Origin: Candidatus Aciduliprofundum sp.
GTDB lineage: Archaea > Thermoplasmatota > Thermoplasmata > Thermoplasmatales > ARK-15
NCBI GenBank assembly: GCA_002878135.1
Contig: PNIT01000176.1
Coordinates: 1-35,032 of the forward strand
Length of the DNA: 35,032 nucleotides
Direction of reading: 5' to 3'
Shown one piece after another: positions 13,037-20,696 of the stretch. The notes below the pieces were generated by a model. That model saw only the letters and a list, made by a program, of their open reading frames with translations. It did not search any database and was not told the DNA's origin. The position numbers were made by a program, and so were the translations under genes. Numbering within the stretch: position 1 is the first letter of the stretch; the number at the start of each line of letters is the position of its first letter.

Positions 13037-15526
13037 ATGGAAACACCTCTGATGAAACAGTATTACGAGATAAAGAAAAAGTACAAGGACATGATTCTAT
13101 TCTACAGGGTAGGTGACTTCTACGAGACCTTCGGCGATGATGCAAGGGTTGTTTCCAGGGAACTGAACATAGTGCTCACATCAAGGAACAGGGAAAGGGA
13201 GAACATACCAATGGCAGGAATACCATACCATGCTCTCTACTCCTACATTGGTAAGCTCGTTAACAGGGGTTACAAGGTGGCACTCTGTGAACAGCTCGAG
13301 GACCCCAGGTATGCAAAGGGCATAGTGAAGAGGGATGTTGTCAGGGTATTCACTGCAGGAACTGTATACGAGGATGAGCTCATAACATCAGTGACAAACT
13401 ACATATGCTCCATAGATCTTGAAAATAGAGGAGCAATAGTCTTTGCTGATGTATCAACAGGTGAATTCAGGGGAACATGGTTCGATGAGGATCCCATTGA
13501 AAATATAATTTCAGAGATACAGAAGATAAATCCAAGGGAGGTGGTATTTGCAAATGCCATAAATGCTGAGATCAAGAACCTCCTTGAACAGAAGAACATA
13601 CCCTACAACGTGGAGGATATTGACAGATTTGAATCCACGGACATAATGAAAAGGCATTCAATGAATTCAGGAATGCTCGATAACGATGAGATTCTCAACG
13701 CCACGGGTGCCCTCCTTAAATATCTTGAGAGGACGAACATTGATGCATTCAGGTCCCTTGGTGATCTCAGGATATACAGGAGGGGGGATTACCTGATCAT
13801 GGATGATACAACACTGAAAAATCTGGAGATTTTCAGTGATATCAGGGGTGAGGTAAAGAATTCGCTTCTCGGTATTCTTGATCACTGCAGCACAAGGATG
13901 GGCAGCAGGATTCTCAGGAGATACCTCTTTCATCCATCCATAGATCCAGATGTTATAAGGGAAAGGCAGGATATGGTATCATCCTTCCTGGGGGATACGA
14001 TATCCAGGCTATCAATCATAGATCTACTGAGGAAATTACCTGACATTGAAAGGATCTGGTCAAGGGTGGAGGCTGGAAGGGCCTCACCCCAGGATCTAAT
14101 ATCCCTGAAGAGGGCATCCTTCGTTATAAGGGATATCCTGGCTATACTCTCCTCCATGAAGAATATGGAGGATCTGAAGAACAGGATCTGGTCCATGGAT
14201 ACACTTGCAGAAAAGATTGATAGGGCAATAAATGAGGATTTTACCACAAGCAGGATAAGGGATGGCTATGATCAGGTCCTGGATAGCTACAGGAGGATAA
14301 TATCTGAAAAGGAAAGGCTGATAGGTGAGATAGAGAGGAAGGAGATAGCCGCAACAGGTATAAAGAATCTGAGGATTGGCTACAATGAGGTATTCGGTTA
14401 CTACATAGAGGTGCCAAAATCCCAGGCATCCAGGGTACCTGCATACTACATAAGGAAACAGACACTTAAGAATGTGGAGAGGTACACAACTCAGGAATTA
14501 CAGAACCTTGAATACAGCGTACAGGACGCAAGGCTGAACATTGAATCCAGGGAGGAGGAGATATACAGGAATCTACTTGATGAGTTATCAGGAATGGGAA
14601 ATGTTAGGTCAAGTGCCCTTGCCCTGGGGGAACTGGATTTCTATGTTACCATGGCCGACCTCGCTGCGAAGAGGAGGTATTCCAGACCCGTAATAGATGA
14701 ATCCACAGATATAGAGATAAAGGAAGGAAGGCATCCAGTTCTTGAGCTTCAGGGTGATTTCATACCAAATGATGCAATCCTTGATACTGATGGGAATAGG
14801 TTCATCATATTAACCGGCCCGAACATGGCGGGAAAGAGCACATACATGAGGCAGATTGCACTCATCATAATAATGGCGCAGATAGGGAGCTTTGTACCTG
14901 CTGGAAGTGCAAGGATAGGGGTTGTGGACAGGATATTTACGAGGATAGGTGCAAGTGATGACATACTCAGGGGAAGGAGCACATTTCTTAACGAGATGGT
15001 TGAGCTATCAAACATACTGAACAATGCCACGAAGAGGAGCTTCATAATACTCGATGAGGTGGGAAGGGGGACCAGCACCTTTGATGGCCTGAGCATAGCC
15101 TGGGCAGCGGTGGAATACATACACAACAGGATAGGTGCAAAGACAATATTCGCCACACATTACCATCAGCTCATTGAGATGGAGAACAATCTTGAGGGTG
15201 TCAAGAATTACCATATGCCCGTCATTGAGGAGAACGGCAGGCTTGTTTTCACAAGGAAGGTAAGGAGGGGAGGCATAAGCGAAAGCTACGGTATAGAGGT
15301 GGCTGCAATGGCAGGTCTCCCCGGGGATTTCCTTGAAAGGGCAAGGGAGATACTTAAAAAGATAGAGGAGGAGAATGTCCTGGAGGTAAGGAAGCACAAA
15401 ATAACCCAGAGGAGCCTCCTTGAATTGTTCATAATGGAGGAGTTGAGGGGCATAGATCCAGATAAGATTGATGGTGAAAAGGCAAGGGAATTAATTAAAA
15501 GGATAAAGGAGATGATTCAGGGGTAG
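13037..15526 (+). CDS. mutS: DNA mismatch repair protein MutS
   Basis: The 829-residue protein is a full-length MutS1. It has the N-terminal mismatch-binding domain with the Phe-x-Glu motif DFYETF (Phe28, Glu30), connector and lever/clamp domains, then the ABC ATPase. Walker A is GPNMAGKST at 594-602, Walker B is LDEVGRGTS with Asp673 and Glu674, and THYHQL follows as the H-loop region. It recognises mispairs and small loops and, in bacteria, recruits MutL. The length and the intact mismatch-reading residues separate it from archaeal MutS2/MutS5-type proteins, which lack the Phe-x-Glu. No mutL lies in this window, and the gene stands alone between divergent and convergent neighbours. Its stop overlaps the carbamate kinase 3' end by 10 bases. 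MutS1 is patchy in archaea and usually taken as bacterial in origin. Confidence 0.96.
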   Translation: METPLMKQYYEIKKKYKDMILFYRVGDFYETFGDDARVVSRELNIVLTSRNRERENIPMAGIPYHALYSYIGKLVNRGYKVALCEQLEDPRYAKGIVKRDVVRVFTAGTVYEDELITSVTNYICSIDLENRGAIVFADVSTGEFRGTWFDEDPIENIISEIQKINPREVVFANAINAEIKNLLEQKNIPYNVEDIDRFESTDIMKRHSMNSGMLDNDEILNATGALLKYLERTNIDAFRSLGDLRIYRRGDYLIMDDTTLKNLEIFSDIRGEVKNSLLGILDHCSTRMGSRILRRYLFHPSIDPDVIRERQDMVSSFLGDTISRLSIIDLLRKLPDIERIWSRVEAGRASPQDLISLKRASFVIRDILAILSSMKNMEDLKNRIWSMDTLAEKIDRAINEDFTTSRIRDGYDQVLDSYRRIISEKERLIGEIERKEIAATGIKNLRIGYNEVFGYYIEVPKSQASRVPAYYIRKQTLKNVERYTTQELQNLEYSVQDARLNIESREEEIYRNLLDELSGMGNVRSSALALGELDFYVTMADLAAKRRYSRPVIDESTDIEIKEGRHPVLELQGDFIPNDAILDTDGNRFIILTGPNMAGKSTYMRQIALIIIMAQIGSFVPAGSARIGVVDRIFTRIGASDDILRGRSTFLNEMVELSNILNNATKRSFIILDEVGRGTSTFDGLSIAWAAVEYIHNRIGAKTIFATHYHQLIEMENNLEGVKNYHMPVIEENGRLVFTRKVRRGGISESYGIEVAAMAGLPGDFLERAREILKKIEEENVLEVRKHKITQRSLLELFIMEELRGIDPDKIDGEKARELIKRIKEMIQG

Positions 15527-16449
15527 ATCCAGGTTCCAGATTTACCCTCGTATGATTCCTTCAGTTTCTCGGGGCTGGTGATTAGCACCTTCCTTCCACC
15601 ATTCTCAAGGAACCTCATGGCCGCAAGGATCTTGGGTCCCATGCTTCCTGGCTTGAAATGTCCCTGCCTGTAATATTCCCTCATCTCCCTGAGGGTGGCA
15701 CTATCTATGCCCTTCTGGTTCTCCTTCCCATAGTTCAGGTATACCATATCCACAGCAGTCAGTATAATGAGCTCTATTGCATCTATGTCCTTTGCAAGTG
15801 TTGCAGCCCCAAGGTCCTTGTCTATTACACCCTCAACGCCTATCAAAGTTCCATTTTTCCTTATCACTGGTATACCACCGCCACCCACACCTATGACAAT
15901 AAATCCAGCCTCAAGCAGGGAAAGGATTGCACCACTCTCAACAATCCTCCTTGGATCGGGGGATGGCACCACCCTCCTCCAGCCCCTGCCTGAATCCTCC
16001 ACCATTCGCCAGCCCTTCTCCCTTATGAGCTCCTGGGCCTGGTACCTGGTGTAGAATGGGCCTATTGGCTTCGTAGGATTCTTGAAGGCAGGGTCGTTCT
16101 CATCCACCTCCACCCTTGTGAGAAGTGTAATTATATCCCTGTTTATACCCCTTGCCTTGAGCACATTGTTGAAGCTCTGTTCAAGCATGTAACCTATCAT
16201 ACCCTGTGATTCAGCACCGCAGACATCCAGGGGCATGGGTGGAACAATATCCCTCGCATGCTCATTCTGCAGAAGGATAGCACCCACCTGCGGCCCATTT
16301 CCATGCGTCAGTGCCACCTGCCTGTCCTCGAATATCCAGGATATATATTCTGCCGTTTCCCTTGCCCTCCTGAACTGTTCCTCAGAAGTACCCTTATCAC
16401 CTGGCCTCAGAAGGGCATTACCGCCCACAGCTATTACCACCCTTTCCAT
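15517..16449 (-). CDS. arcC: Carbamate kinase
   Basis: The 310-residue amino acid kinase-fold enzyme interconverts carbamoyl phosphate plus ADP with carbamate plus ATP. Motifs are AVGGNALL at the N terminus, HGNGPQVG, DVCGAESQGMIGY, VVPSPDPRR, GVGGGGIPV, GVIDKDLGAATLA and the closing ITSPEKL region, all diagnostic. The open frame extends 51 codons upstream, but that extension is non-homologous, Phe/Ile-rich and lies over the promoter. The ATG at 16449 has GGGTGA nearby and begins the family sequence. Arginine deiminase and ornithine carbamoyltransferase genes are not beside it, so it may generate ATP from carbamoyl phosphate made elsewhere, or fix ammonia as carbamate. It is divergent from the amidohydrolase gene and overlaps mutS tail to tail by 10 bases. 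Confidence 0.95.
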   Translation of the reverse strand: MERVVIAVGGNALLRPGDKGTSEEQFRRARETAEYISWIFEDRQVALTHGNGPQVGAILLQNEHARDIVPPMPLDVCGAESQGMIGYMLEQSFNNVLKARGINRDIITLLTRVEVDENDPAFKNPTKPIGPFYTRYQAQELIREKGWRMVEDSGRGWRRVVPSPDPRRIVESGAILSLLEAGFIVIGVGGGGIPVIRKNGTLIGVEGVIDKDLGAATLAKDIDAIELIILTAVDMVYLNYGKENQKGIDSATLREMREYYRQGHFKPGSMGPKILAAMRFLENGGRKVLITSPEKLKESYEGKSGTWIYP

Positions 16450-16543
16450 CTTTTCACCCTGAGAGAATTGGAGAATGTTTTTGAAATATTTAAAAAAAAC
16501 TGATGGAAAATAAAATATACAGGTTTTTACCTTATTGGATATT
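16450..16543. promoter_or_regulatory. Divergent promoter region, carbamate kinase and amidohydrolase
   Basis: The central GAAATATTTAAAAAAAAC can serve as a TATA element in either direction. It lies about 35 bases before the carbamate kinase ATG, and a further AAAATAAAATATAC sits about 30 bases before the amidohydrolase ATG. The minus-strand gene has an SD (GGGTGA); the plus-strand gene has none. No repeat or hairpin is obvious. Confidence 0.45.
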
Positions 16544-17809
16544 ATGAGCATTTTAATTAAGGGAGGAATGGTTGTTACCCAGAACCTTGATAGAAAGATC
16601 ATGGATGCTGATATTTACATTGATGAGAACTTCATAACAGAGATAAATAGAAACATATCCGTTGAGGCGGACCATGTGATAGATGCAAGGAACAGGATAG
16701 TGATGCCCGGATTGATAAATACTCACACCCATGTGGGCATGTCCATGTTCAGGGGTGCCGTTGAGGATATGCAGCTGGACAGGTTCCTGGAGAAGACTTT
16801 TAAACTGGATGCCCAAAGAACAGAGGAGGACATTTATTATTCATCCCTACTTTCAATGGCGGAGATGATAAGGACAGGTACCACATCATTCCTTGATCTA
16901 TACTATGACGAGCATATAGTTGCAAGGGCAGTGGAGAAATCAGGAATGAGGGGATTCCTATCATGGGTAACGCTGGATAGGGAGTTCACCACCCAGAAGG
17001 GCGAACCATTGAAGAATGCTGAGGAGTTTATCTCATCACACAGGGGAAAGGAGAGGGTAGTTCCATCCATAGGGTTCCAGGGCGTTTATGTATGCTCAGA
17101 TGAAACACTCCTAAAGGGAAAGGAGATAGCTGAAAGGTACGGTGTAATAGAGCACATGCACCTTTCAGAAACAAGGAAGGAGGTCTACGATTATTTAAAA
17201 AAGAAGAACAAAAGGCCTGTGGAGCATCTCAAGGAGATAAATTTTCTCAGCAATAATCTGGTGGCCGCCCATACCGTATGGTTGACCGTAAGGGAGATAG
17301 ACTATCTGGGACAATCTGGTGTAAGCGTTTCACATAATCCTGTTAGCAACATGAAACTTGGAACCGGGGGTGCTGCACCTGTACCAGAGATGATGAAAAG
17401 GAATGTTAATGTTACACTTGGCACGGATAGTTCTGTGACAAACAACAACCTCGATATGTTCGACGTGATGAAGACGGCAGGATTGATGCACAAGAATGAT
17501 AGATGGGATGCATCTGTATTACCATCACAGTCGATACTTGATTTTGCCACCATAAATGCTGCAAAGGCGCTGAAGGTATCATCGCTCCTTGGATCCATAG
17601 AGGAGGGTAAGCTCGCGGACATCATAATCCTGGATCCTTTCCCATCAGGTATTCCATTGAAGAAGGAGAACATAGTTGCAAACATAGTGTATGCTCTAAA
17701 GGGTCTGAATGTTACACATACAATAGTGGATGGCAGGATACTTATGTCCTCCGGTGTAATAAGATCATTCGATGTTGGTGAGGTATTATCCTTCATGGAA
17801 AAGATCTAG
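16544..17809 (+). CDS. Amidohydrolase, MTA/SAH deaminase-like
   Basis: The 421-residue TIM-barrel metal-dependent hydrolase belongs to the cytosine/guanine/SAH deaminase branch. It has the INTHTHVGMSMFRG segment (metal histidines 61 and 63 counted from this ATG), the HMHLSET strand, AAHTVWL, and the LGTDSSVTNNNLDMF loop with the metal aspartate. The C-terminal beta domain has IEEGKLADIIILD. Homologues deaminate 5'-methylthioadenosine, S-adenosylhomocysteine or 5'-deoxyadenosine, which fits the MTA phosphorylase gene about 10 kb away, but guanine or other aminohydrolase activity is possible. A TTG at 16535 is in frame; I prefer the ATG at 16544. Its stop TAG interlocks with the stop of the convergent M20 gene inside a CTAG palindrome. 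Confidence 0.87.
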   Translation: MSILIKGGMVVTQNLDRKIMDADIYIDENFITEINRNISVEADHVIDARNRIVMPGLINTHTHVGMSMFRGAVEDMQLDRFLEKTFKLDAQRTEEDIYYSSLLSMAEMIRTGTTSFLDLYYDEHIVARAVEKSGMRGFLSWVTLDREFTTQKGEPLKNAEEFISSHRGKERVVPSIGFQGVYVCSDETLLKGKEIAERYGVIEHMHLSETRKEVYDYLKKKNKRPVEHLKEINFLSNNLVAAHTVWLTVREIDYLGQSGVSVSHNPVSNMKLGTGGAAPVPEMMKRNVNVTLGTDSSVTNNNLDMFDVMKTAGLMHKNDRWDASVLPSQSILDFATINAAKALKVSSLLGSIEEGKLADIIILDPFPSGIPLKKENIVANIVYALKGLNVTHTIVDGRILMSSGVIRSFDVGEVLSFMEKI

Positions 17810-19011
17810 GTTACATATAGAAGTGCAAATACAACGGCATCTTTAACAAGGTTATCAATCTTGCAGTATTCATTGGGACTGTGTTCAACAGGATCCAGCG
17901 TTGACCATACAACAGCGGGAAATCCCCTTCTCCTCAGGATTGCTGCGCATGTGCCTCCACCTATACCCACCAGCTTTGGCTCTATGCCCCTCTTTTCCCT
18001 GAGTATCCTGAGCAGCTTCTGTACGATCTCAGAATTCCTATCGGTTGTTCCAGCACTATCCGCCCTCTGAACGATGGAAAAATCTATGGTTGCTCCTGTG
18101 TTCCTCTCTACCCTGGCACATATGTTTTTAACATCCTCAATTACACTATCTATGGAATACTGTGGAAGTATCCTGCAGTCAAAGTAGAACCTTTCCTTTC
18201 CAGGTATTGTGTTTATGTTCTGCACGTTCGCTTCCCTCTTTGTGGGTTCAAAGGTGGAGTATGGTGGTATGAATATATCATCCCTCGCATCATATTTTAC
18301 GTGCAATTCTTTATCTATTTCAACTGCAATTTCATTGGCTATCCTGTGCGCATTCAGGCTGAGATCGGGTCTTGAGCCATGGCCCTGCCTTCCATTGACT
18401 GTGATGGAGAACCAAAGAATACCCTTTTCAGATATCTCCACCTCTGTACCATCCTCATTCCCTGAATCTGGTACAAGGAATTCATCCCCATCACCGAATT
18501 TATAATTCCGTACAACATACTCAAGGCCCCATCTGCTTCCCATCTCCTCATCTGATGCGAATATGAGGCCAATGGAATTCCTTGGCCTAATGCCAGATAT
18601 CTTCACAGCCTTGAATGCGTAGAGGGCACCAACAAGTGACTGCCCATTATCCTCACTGCCTCGGCCATATATCTTACCATCCTTTATGTAGGGCTTGAAC
18701 GGATCCCCTTCCCAGAGGCTCCTGTCGCCCTCTGGCACAGTATCCATGTGGGCCACTATCCATATTGTCTTTTCCCTGTTCTCACCATAGATCCTTGCCA
18801 ATATGTTTGGCCTTATGATACCCCTGTCATCCCTGGCATCCACCCTTATTATCTCATCAGGTCCTATCTCCCTGAGCTTTTTCTCCAGAAAGTTTGCCCT
18901 ATCAAGCTCACCCTTGCCACCGGATTCAGGGCTTATTGCCACAATGGGTATCATCTCCATTAGCGTATTTACCATATCATCCTTCATGGATAGTACAATA
19001 TTTTCAATCAT
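17806..19011 (-). CDS. M20 family metallopeptidase/deacylase
   Basis: The 401-residue protein is an M20 (ArgE/DapE/CPG2-type) dizinc hydrolase distinct from the one at 8803. Motifs are VAHMDTVPEG with His88 and Asp90, GRGSEDNGQ with bridging Asp121, SDEEMGS with the catalytic Glu pair at 155-156, VPDSGNEDG with a metal aspartate, and GRQGHGSRPD opening the dimerisation lid. It most resembles the long archaeal M20 group often labelled acyl- or diaminopimelate-related; peptidase activity on di- or tripeptides is equally likely. The ATG follows GAGGTGAAAAGGG and overlaps the end of the Trm112-like gene by 8 bases, making it the last gene of the sdh-trm112 transcript. It ends tail to tail with the amidohydrolase, sharing a CTAG. 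Substrate is unresolved. Confidence 0.87.
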   Translation of the reverse strand: MIENIVLSMKDDMVNTLMEMIPIVAISPESGGKGELDRANFLEKKLREIGPDEIIRVDARDDRGIIRPNILARIYGENREKTIWIVAHMDTVPEGDRSLWEGDPFKPYIKDGKIYGRGSEDNGQSLVGALYAFKAVKISGIRPRNSIGLIFASDEEMGSRWGLEYVVRNYKFGDGDEFLVPDSGNEDGTEVEISEKGILWFSITVNGRQGHGSRPDLSLNAHRIANEIAVEIDKELHVKYDARDDIFIPPYSTFEPTKREANVQNINTIPGKERFYFDCRILPQYSIDSVIEDVKNICARVERNTGATIDFSIVQRADSAGTTDRNSEIVQKLLRILREKRGIEPKLVGIGGGTCAAILRRRGFPAVVWSTLDPVEHSPNEYCKIDNLVKDAVVFALLYVT

Positions 19012-19195
19012 CCCTTTTCACCTCTGCAAGTTCAGGGAGGAGCATTGGAATGCCCTCCTCTATCCTGTATATCCTTCCGCACTTCCTGCATCTAAGAGTT
19101 CCTCTCCTGATATCACCATTGCCCTCGATCACGCTTAGATCGAACTCCCCGAGGCAGACGGGGCACCTCAGTATCTCAAGTGTTTCAGCTTTCAT
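19004..19195 (-). CDS. Trm112-like zinc-ribbon methyltransferase activator
   Basis: The 63-residue protein has the UPF0434/Trm112 layout: LEILRCPVCLGEFDL, then GTLRCRKCGRIYRIEEGIPMLLP, with two CxxC knuckles. In eukaryotes and haloarchaea Trm112 is the obligate small partner that stabilises several methyltransferases acting on tRNA, rRNA and release factor. The proposed start is the ATG at 19195, four bases after the sdhD stop; upstream in-frame codons would lie inside sdhD and do not match the family. It overlaps the downstream M20 gene by 8 bases. Its placement in the succinate dehydrogenase operon suggests co-expression but no obvious functional link. Confidence 0.88.
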   Translation of the reverse strand: MKAETLEILRCPVCLGEFDLSVIEGNGDIRRGTLRCRKCGRIYRIEEGIPMLLPELAEVKRDD

Positions 19196-19199
19196 CTTA

Positions 19200-19574
19200 T
19201 TATGTAAGGAAATAGTTAGATGTACCAATTATGGCATAGAGCAGCCATATGGCATATATGATCGTGGCAATGGCTACTATCCAGAATATTATGTTTATTA
19301 GTTTTATTCTCTTAACTCCCATGTCAAGTATTATTCCCCTGAGACCATTGAGCGCATGGTATGTGACCGATATTATGAAGGCTATGTAGAAGGCCTGCCA
19401 CCACGGGTCCTGCAGCCTCTCAAGTATCTTCTGGAAAAGTATGTTATTTATGCCATACGCATGTGCTATTATGAGATGAACACCTAGGAAGAAGACCATG
19501 AAGACTGCTGTAACCATCTGGAATAGCCAGGCCAGGGGCTCCATGCTTTTCTTAACACTCTCATTGAATGCCAT
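19200..19574 (-). CDS. sdhD: Succinate dehydrogenase membrane anchor subunit D
   Basis: The 124-residue protein has three predicted membrane helices (about 15-40, 60-80 and 92-116). The likely haem-ligand region is GVHLIIAHAYG with His33 and His37, and YHALNGLRGIILD carries His73 and Asp84, the usual second-helix signature of SdhC/D proteins. It anchors the SdhAB head and takes part in quinone reduction. Its ATG directly follows the TAG of the preceding anchor gene with no gap. Together with the histidines of subunit C this suggests a two-haem, two-anchor (type A) enzyme like that described for Thermoplasma; the haem count is an inference from residues. Confidence 0.9.
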   Translation of the reverse strand: MAFNESVKKSMEPLAWLFQMVTAVFMVFFLGVHLIIAHAYGINNILFQKILERLQDPWWQAFYIAFIISVTYHALNGLRGIILDMGVKRIKLINIIFWIVAIATIIYAIWLLYAIIGTSNYFLT

Positions 19575-19964
19575 CTATGCTCCCCCCATGAAGCTTTCCA
19601 CAACAAAGTATGTTAGTATTAACCATCCTATAAGACCGAGGACCATCATTATCCAGAAGAATAGCTTCCTCTTCCTTGTTCCTATGCCAAACTCCTGGAC
19701 AACAAGTCTCACACCATTTGCACCATGGTAGAATATAACCAGGAATAGCAGTATATCAAGAACAACGAACGGAGGAGATTCGACAGTTGAAAGAAAATTC
19801 CTGTAAGCAATACCACCGTTGAGGAGCTGTGAGAGTGCTGTGAGATGCATGTAAAGGTAGAGAAGAATTACAAGCCCCGTCAATCTATGGAGAATGAAAG
19901 CTATGCCGCTCTGCAAATGCCTACCCTTTATGTTTATCCAGTTAAGTGAATCCTTGAAAGACAT
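19575..19964 (-). CDS. sdhC: Succinate dehydrogenase cytochrome b subunit C
   Basis: The 129-residue membrane subunit has three predicted helices (about 20-47, 66-90 and 101-123). The family signature SGIAFILHRLTG at 19-30 includes the Ser/His/Arg region near the quinone site. His40 (YMHL) and His80 (FYHGANGVR) are positioned to ligate haem b. The N terminus RHLQSG is typical of archaeal SdhC. The gene starts immediately after the sdhB stop and abuts sdhD, so the four subunits are translated in step. Confidence 0.92.
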   Translation of the reverse strand: MSFKDSLNWINIKGRHLQSGIAFILHRLTGLVILLYLYMHLTALSQLLNGGIAYRNFLSTVESPPFVVLDILLFLVIFYHGANGVRLVVQEFGIGTRKRKLFFWIMMVLGLIGWLILTYFVVESFMGGA

Positions 19965-20687
19965 CTATTCCTTCACCCCCAGATGTAAAAATTTCTTCAG
20001 TTCATAACCGGCAGCCTGTACCTTAAGCTTCTGTATTGCACCTGCCGGATCAATGTCCTTGGGGCATGCCTCGGAACATTCAGAGGAGAAGTGGCATCTC
20101 CAGCATCCCTCTGCATCGCTAACAACCGCCAGCCTAAGGTTTTTACCCTGGTCCCTGCTATCGGCATTGAACCTGTATGCCGCAGCAAGTGCTGCTGGGC
20201 CAAGATAGAAAGGATCGCTTACGGCCACCGGGCATGCGGCAAGGCACGCACCGCATTTTATACATAGTGTAAATTGCTTGTATTTTGCAAGCTGTTCAGG
20301 GGATTGAAGCAGCTGCCCCTCAGGATTATCCTTCCTTATGAGATATGGTTTCACACTCTCATGCTTCTTGAAGAAACCATCAAAATCAACCACAAGATCC
20401 CTTATCCAGGGATAGCCTGCCAGTGGTTCAAGTGTTATCACCTTCTTACCAATGGTTTTTATCTGTGTGGAGCATGCAGTTCTTGGAAAATTGTTAACCA
20501 TTACTGCACAGGATCCGCACACCTCCATCCTGCATGATGCCCTGAAGGAGAGTGTTCTGTCAATGTTATCCCTTATGTAATAGAGGGCATCCAGTATAGT
20601 GGTACCATTCTCCACTGGCACCTCATAATCCCTGTATTCCCATTTTTCTGGCGTACCCTTCTTTATCCTAAAGATTACCTTATCCAT
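19965..20687 (-). CDS. sdhB: Succinate dehydrogenase iron-sulfur subunit B
   Basis: The 240-residue protein carries the three electron-relay clusters. The [2Fe-2S] ligands are Cys52, Cys57, Cys60 and Cys72 (SCRMEVCGSC). The [4Fe-4S] motif is C142-IK-C145-GA-C148, and Cys152-Pro begins the link to the next cluster. The [3Fe-4S] set is C198-HFSSE-C204-SEA-C208-P, with Ser at the position where a four-iron cluster would have Cys. An additional Cys195 (GCWRC) is not a usual ligand. It passes electrons from the flavin in SdhA to quinone at the anchor. The ATG is preceded by GAGGTGAT overlapping the sdhA end (9-base gap). Length is standard. Confidence 0.96.
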   Translation of the reverse strand: MDKVIFRIKKGTPEKWEYRDYEVPVENGTTILDALYYIRDNIDRTLSFRASCRMEVCGSCAVMVNNFPRTACSTQIKTIGKKVITLEPLAGYPWIRDLVVDFDGFFKKHESVKPYLIRKDNPEGQLLQSPEQLAKYKQFTLCIKCGACLAACPVAVSDPFYLGPAALAAAYRFNADSRDQGKNLRLAVVSDAEGCWRCHFSSECSEACPKDIDPAGAIQKLKVQAAGYELKKFLHLGVKE

Positions 20688-20696
20688 ATGATCACC

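Noticed and set aside
16450-16602. A 51-residue N-terminal extension of carbamate kinase
   Set aside because: The extension is unlike any carbamate kinase, covers the divergent promoter, and the internal ATG at 16449 has an SD and starts the family sequence.
19196-19228. An 11-residue N-terminal extension of the Trm112-like protein
   Set aside because: It would lie within the end of sdhD; the ATG at 19195 starts the conserved sequence.
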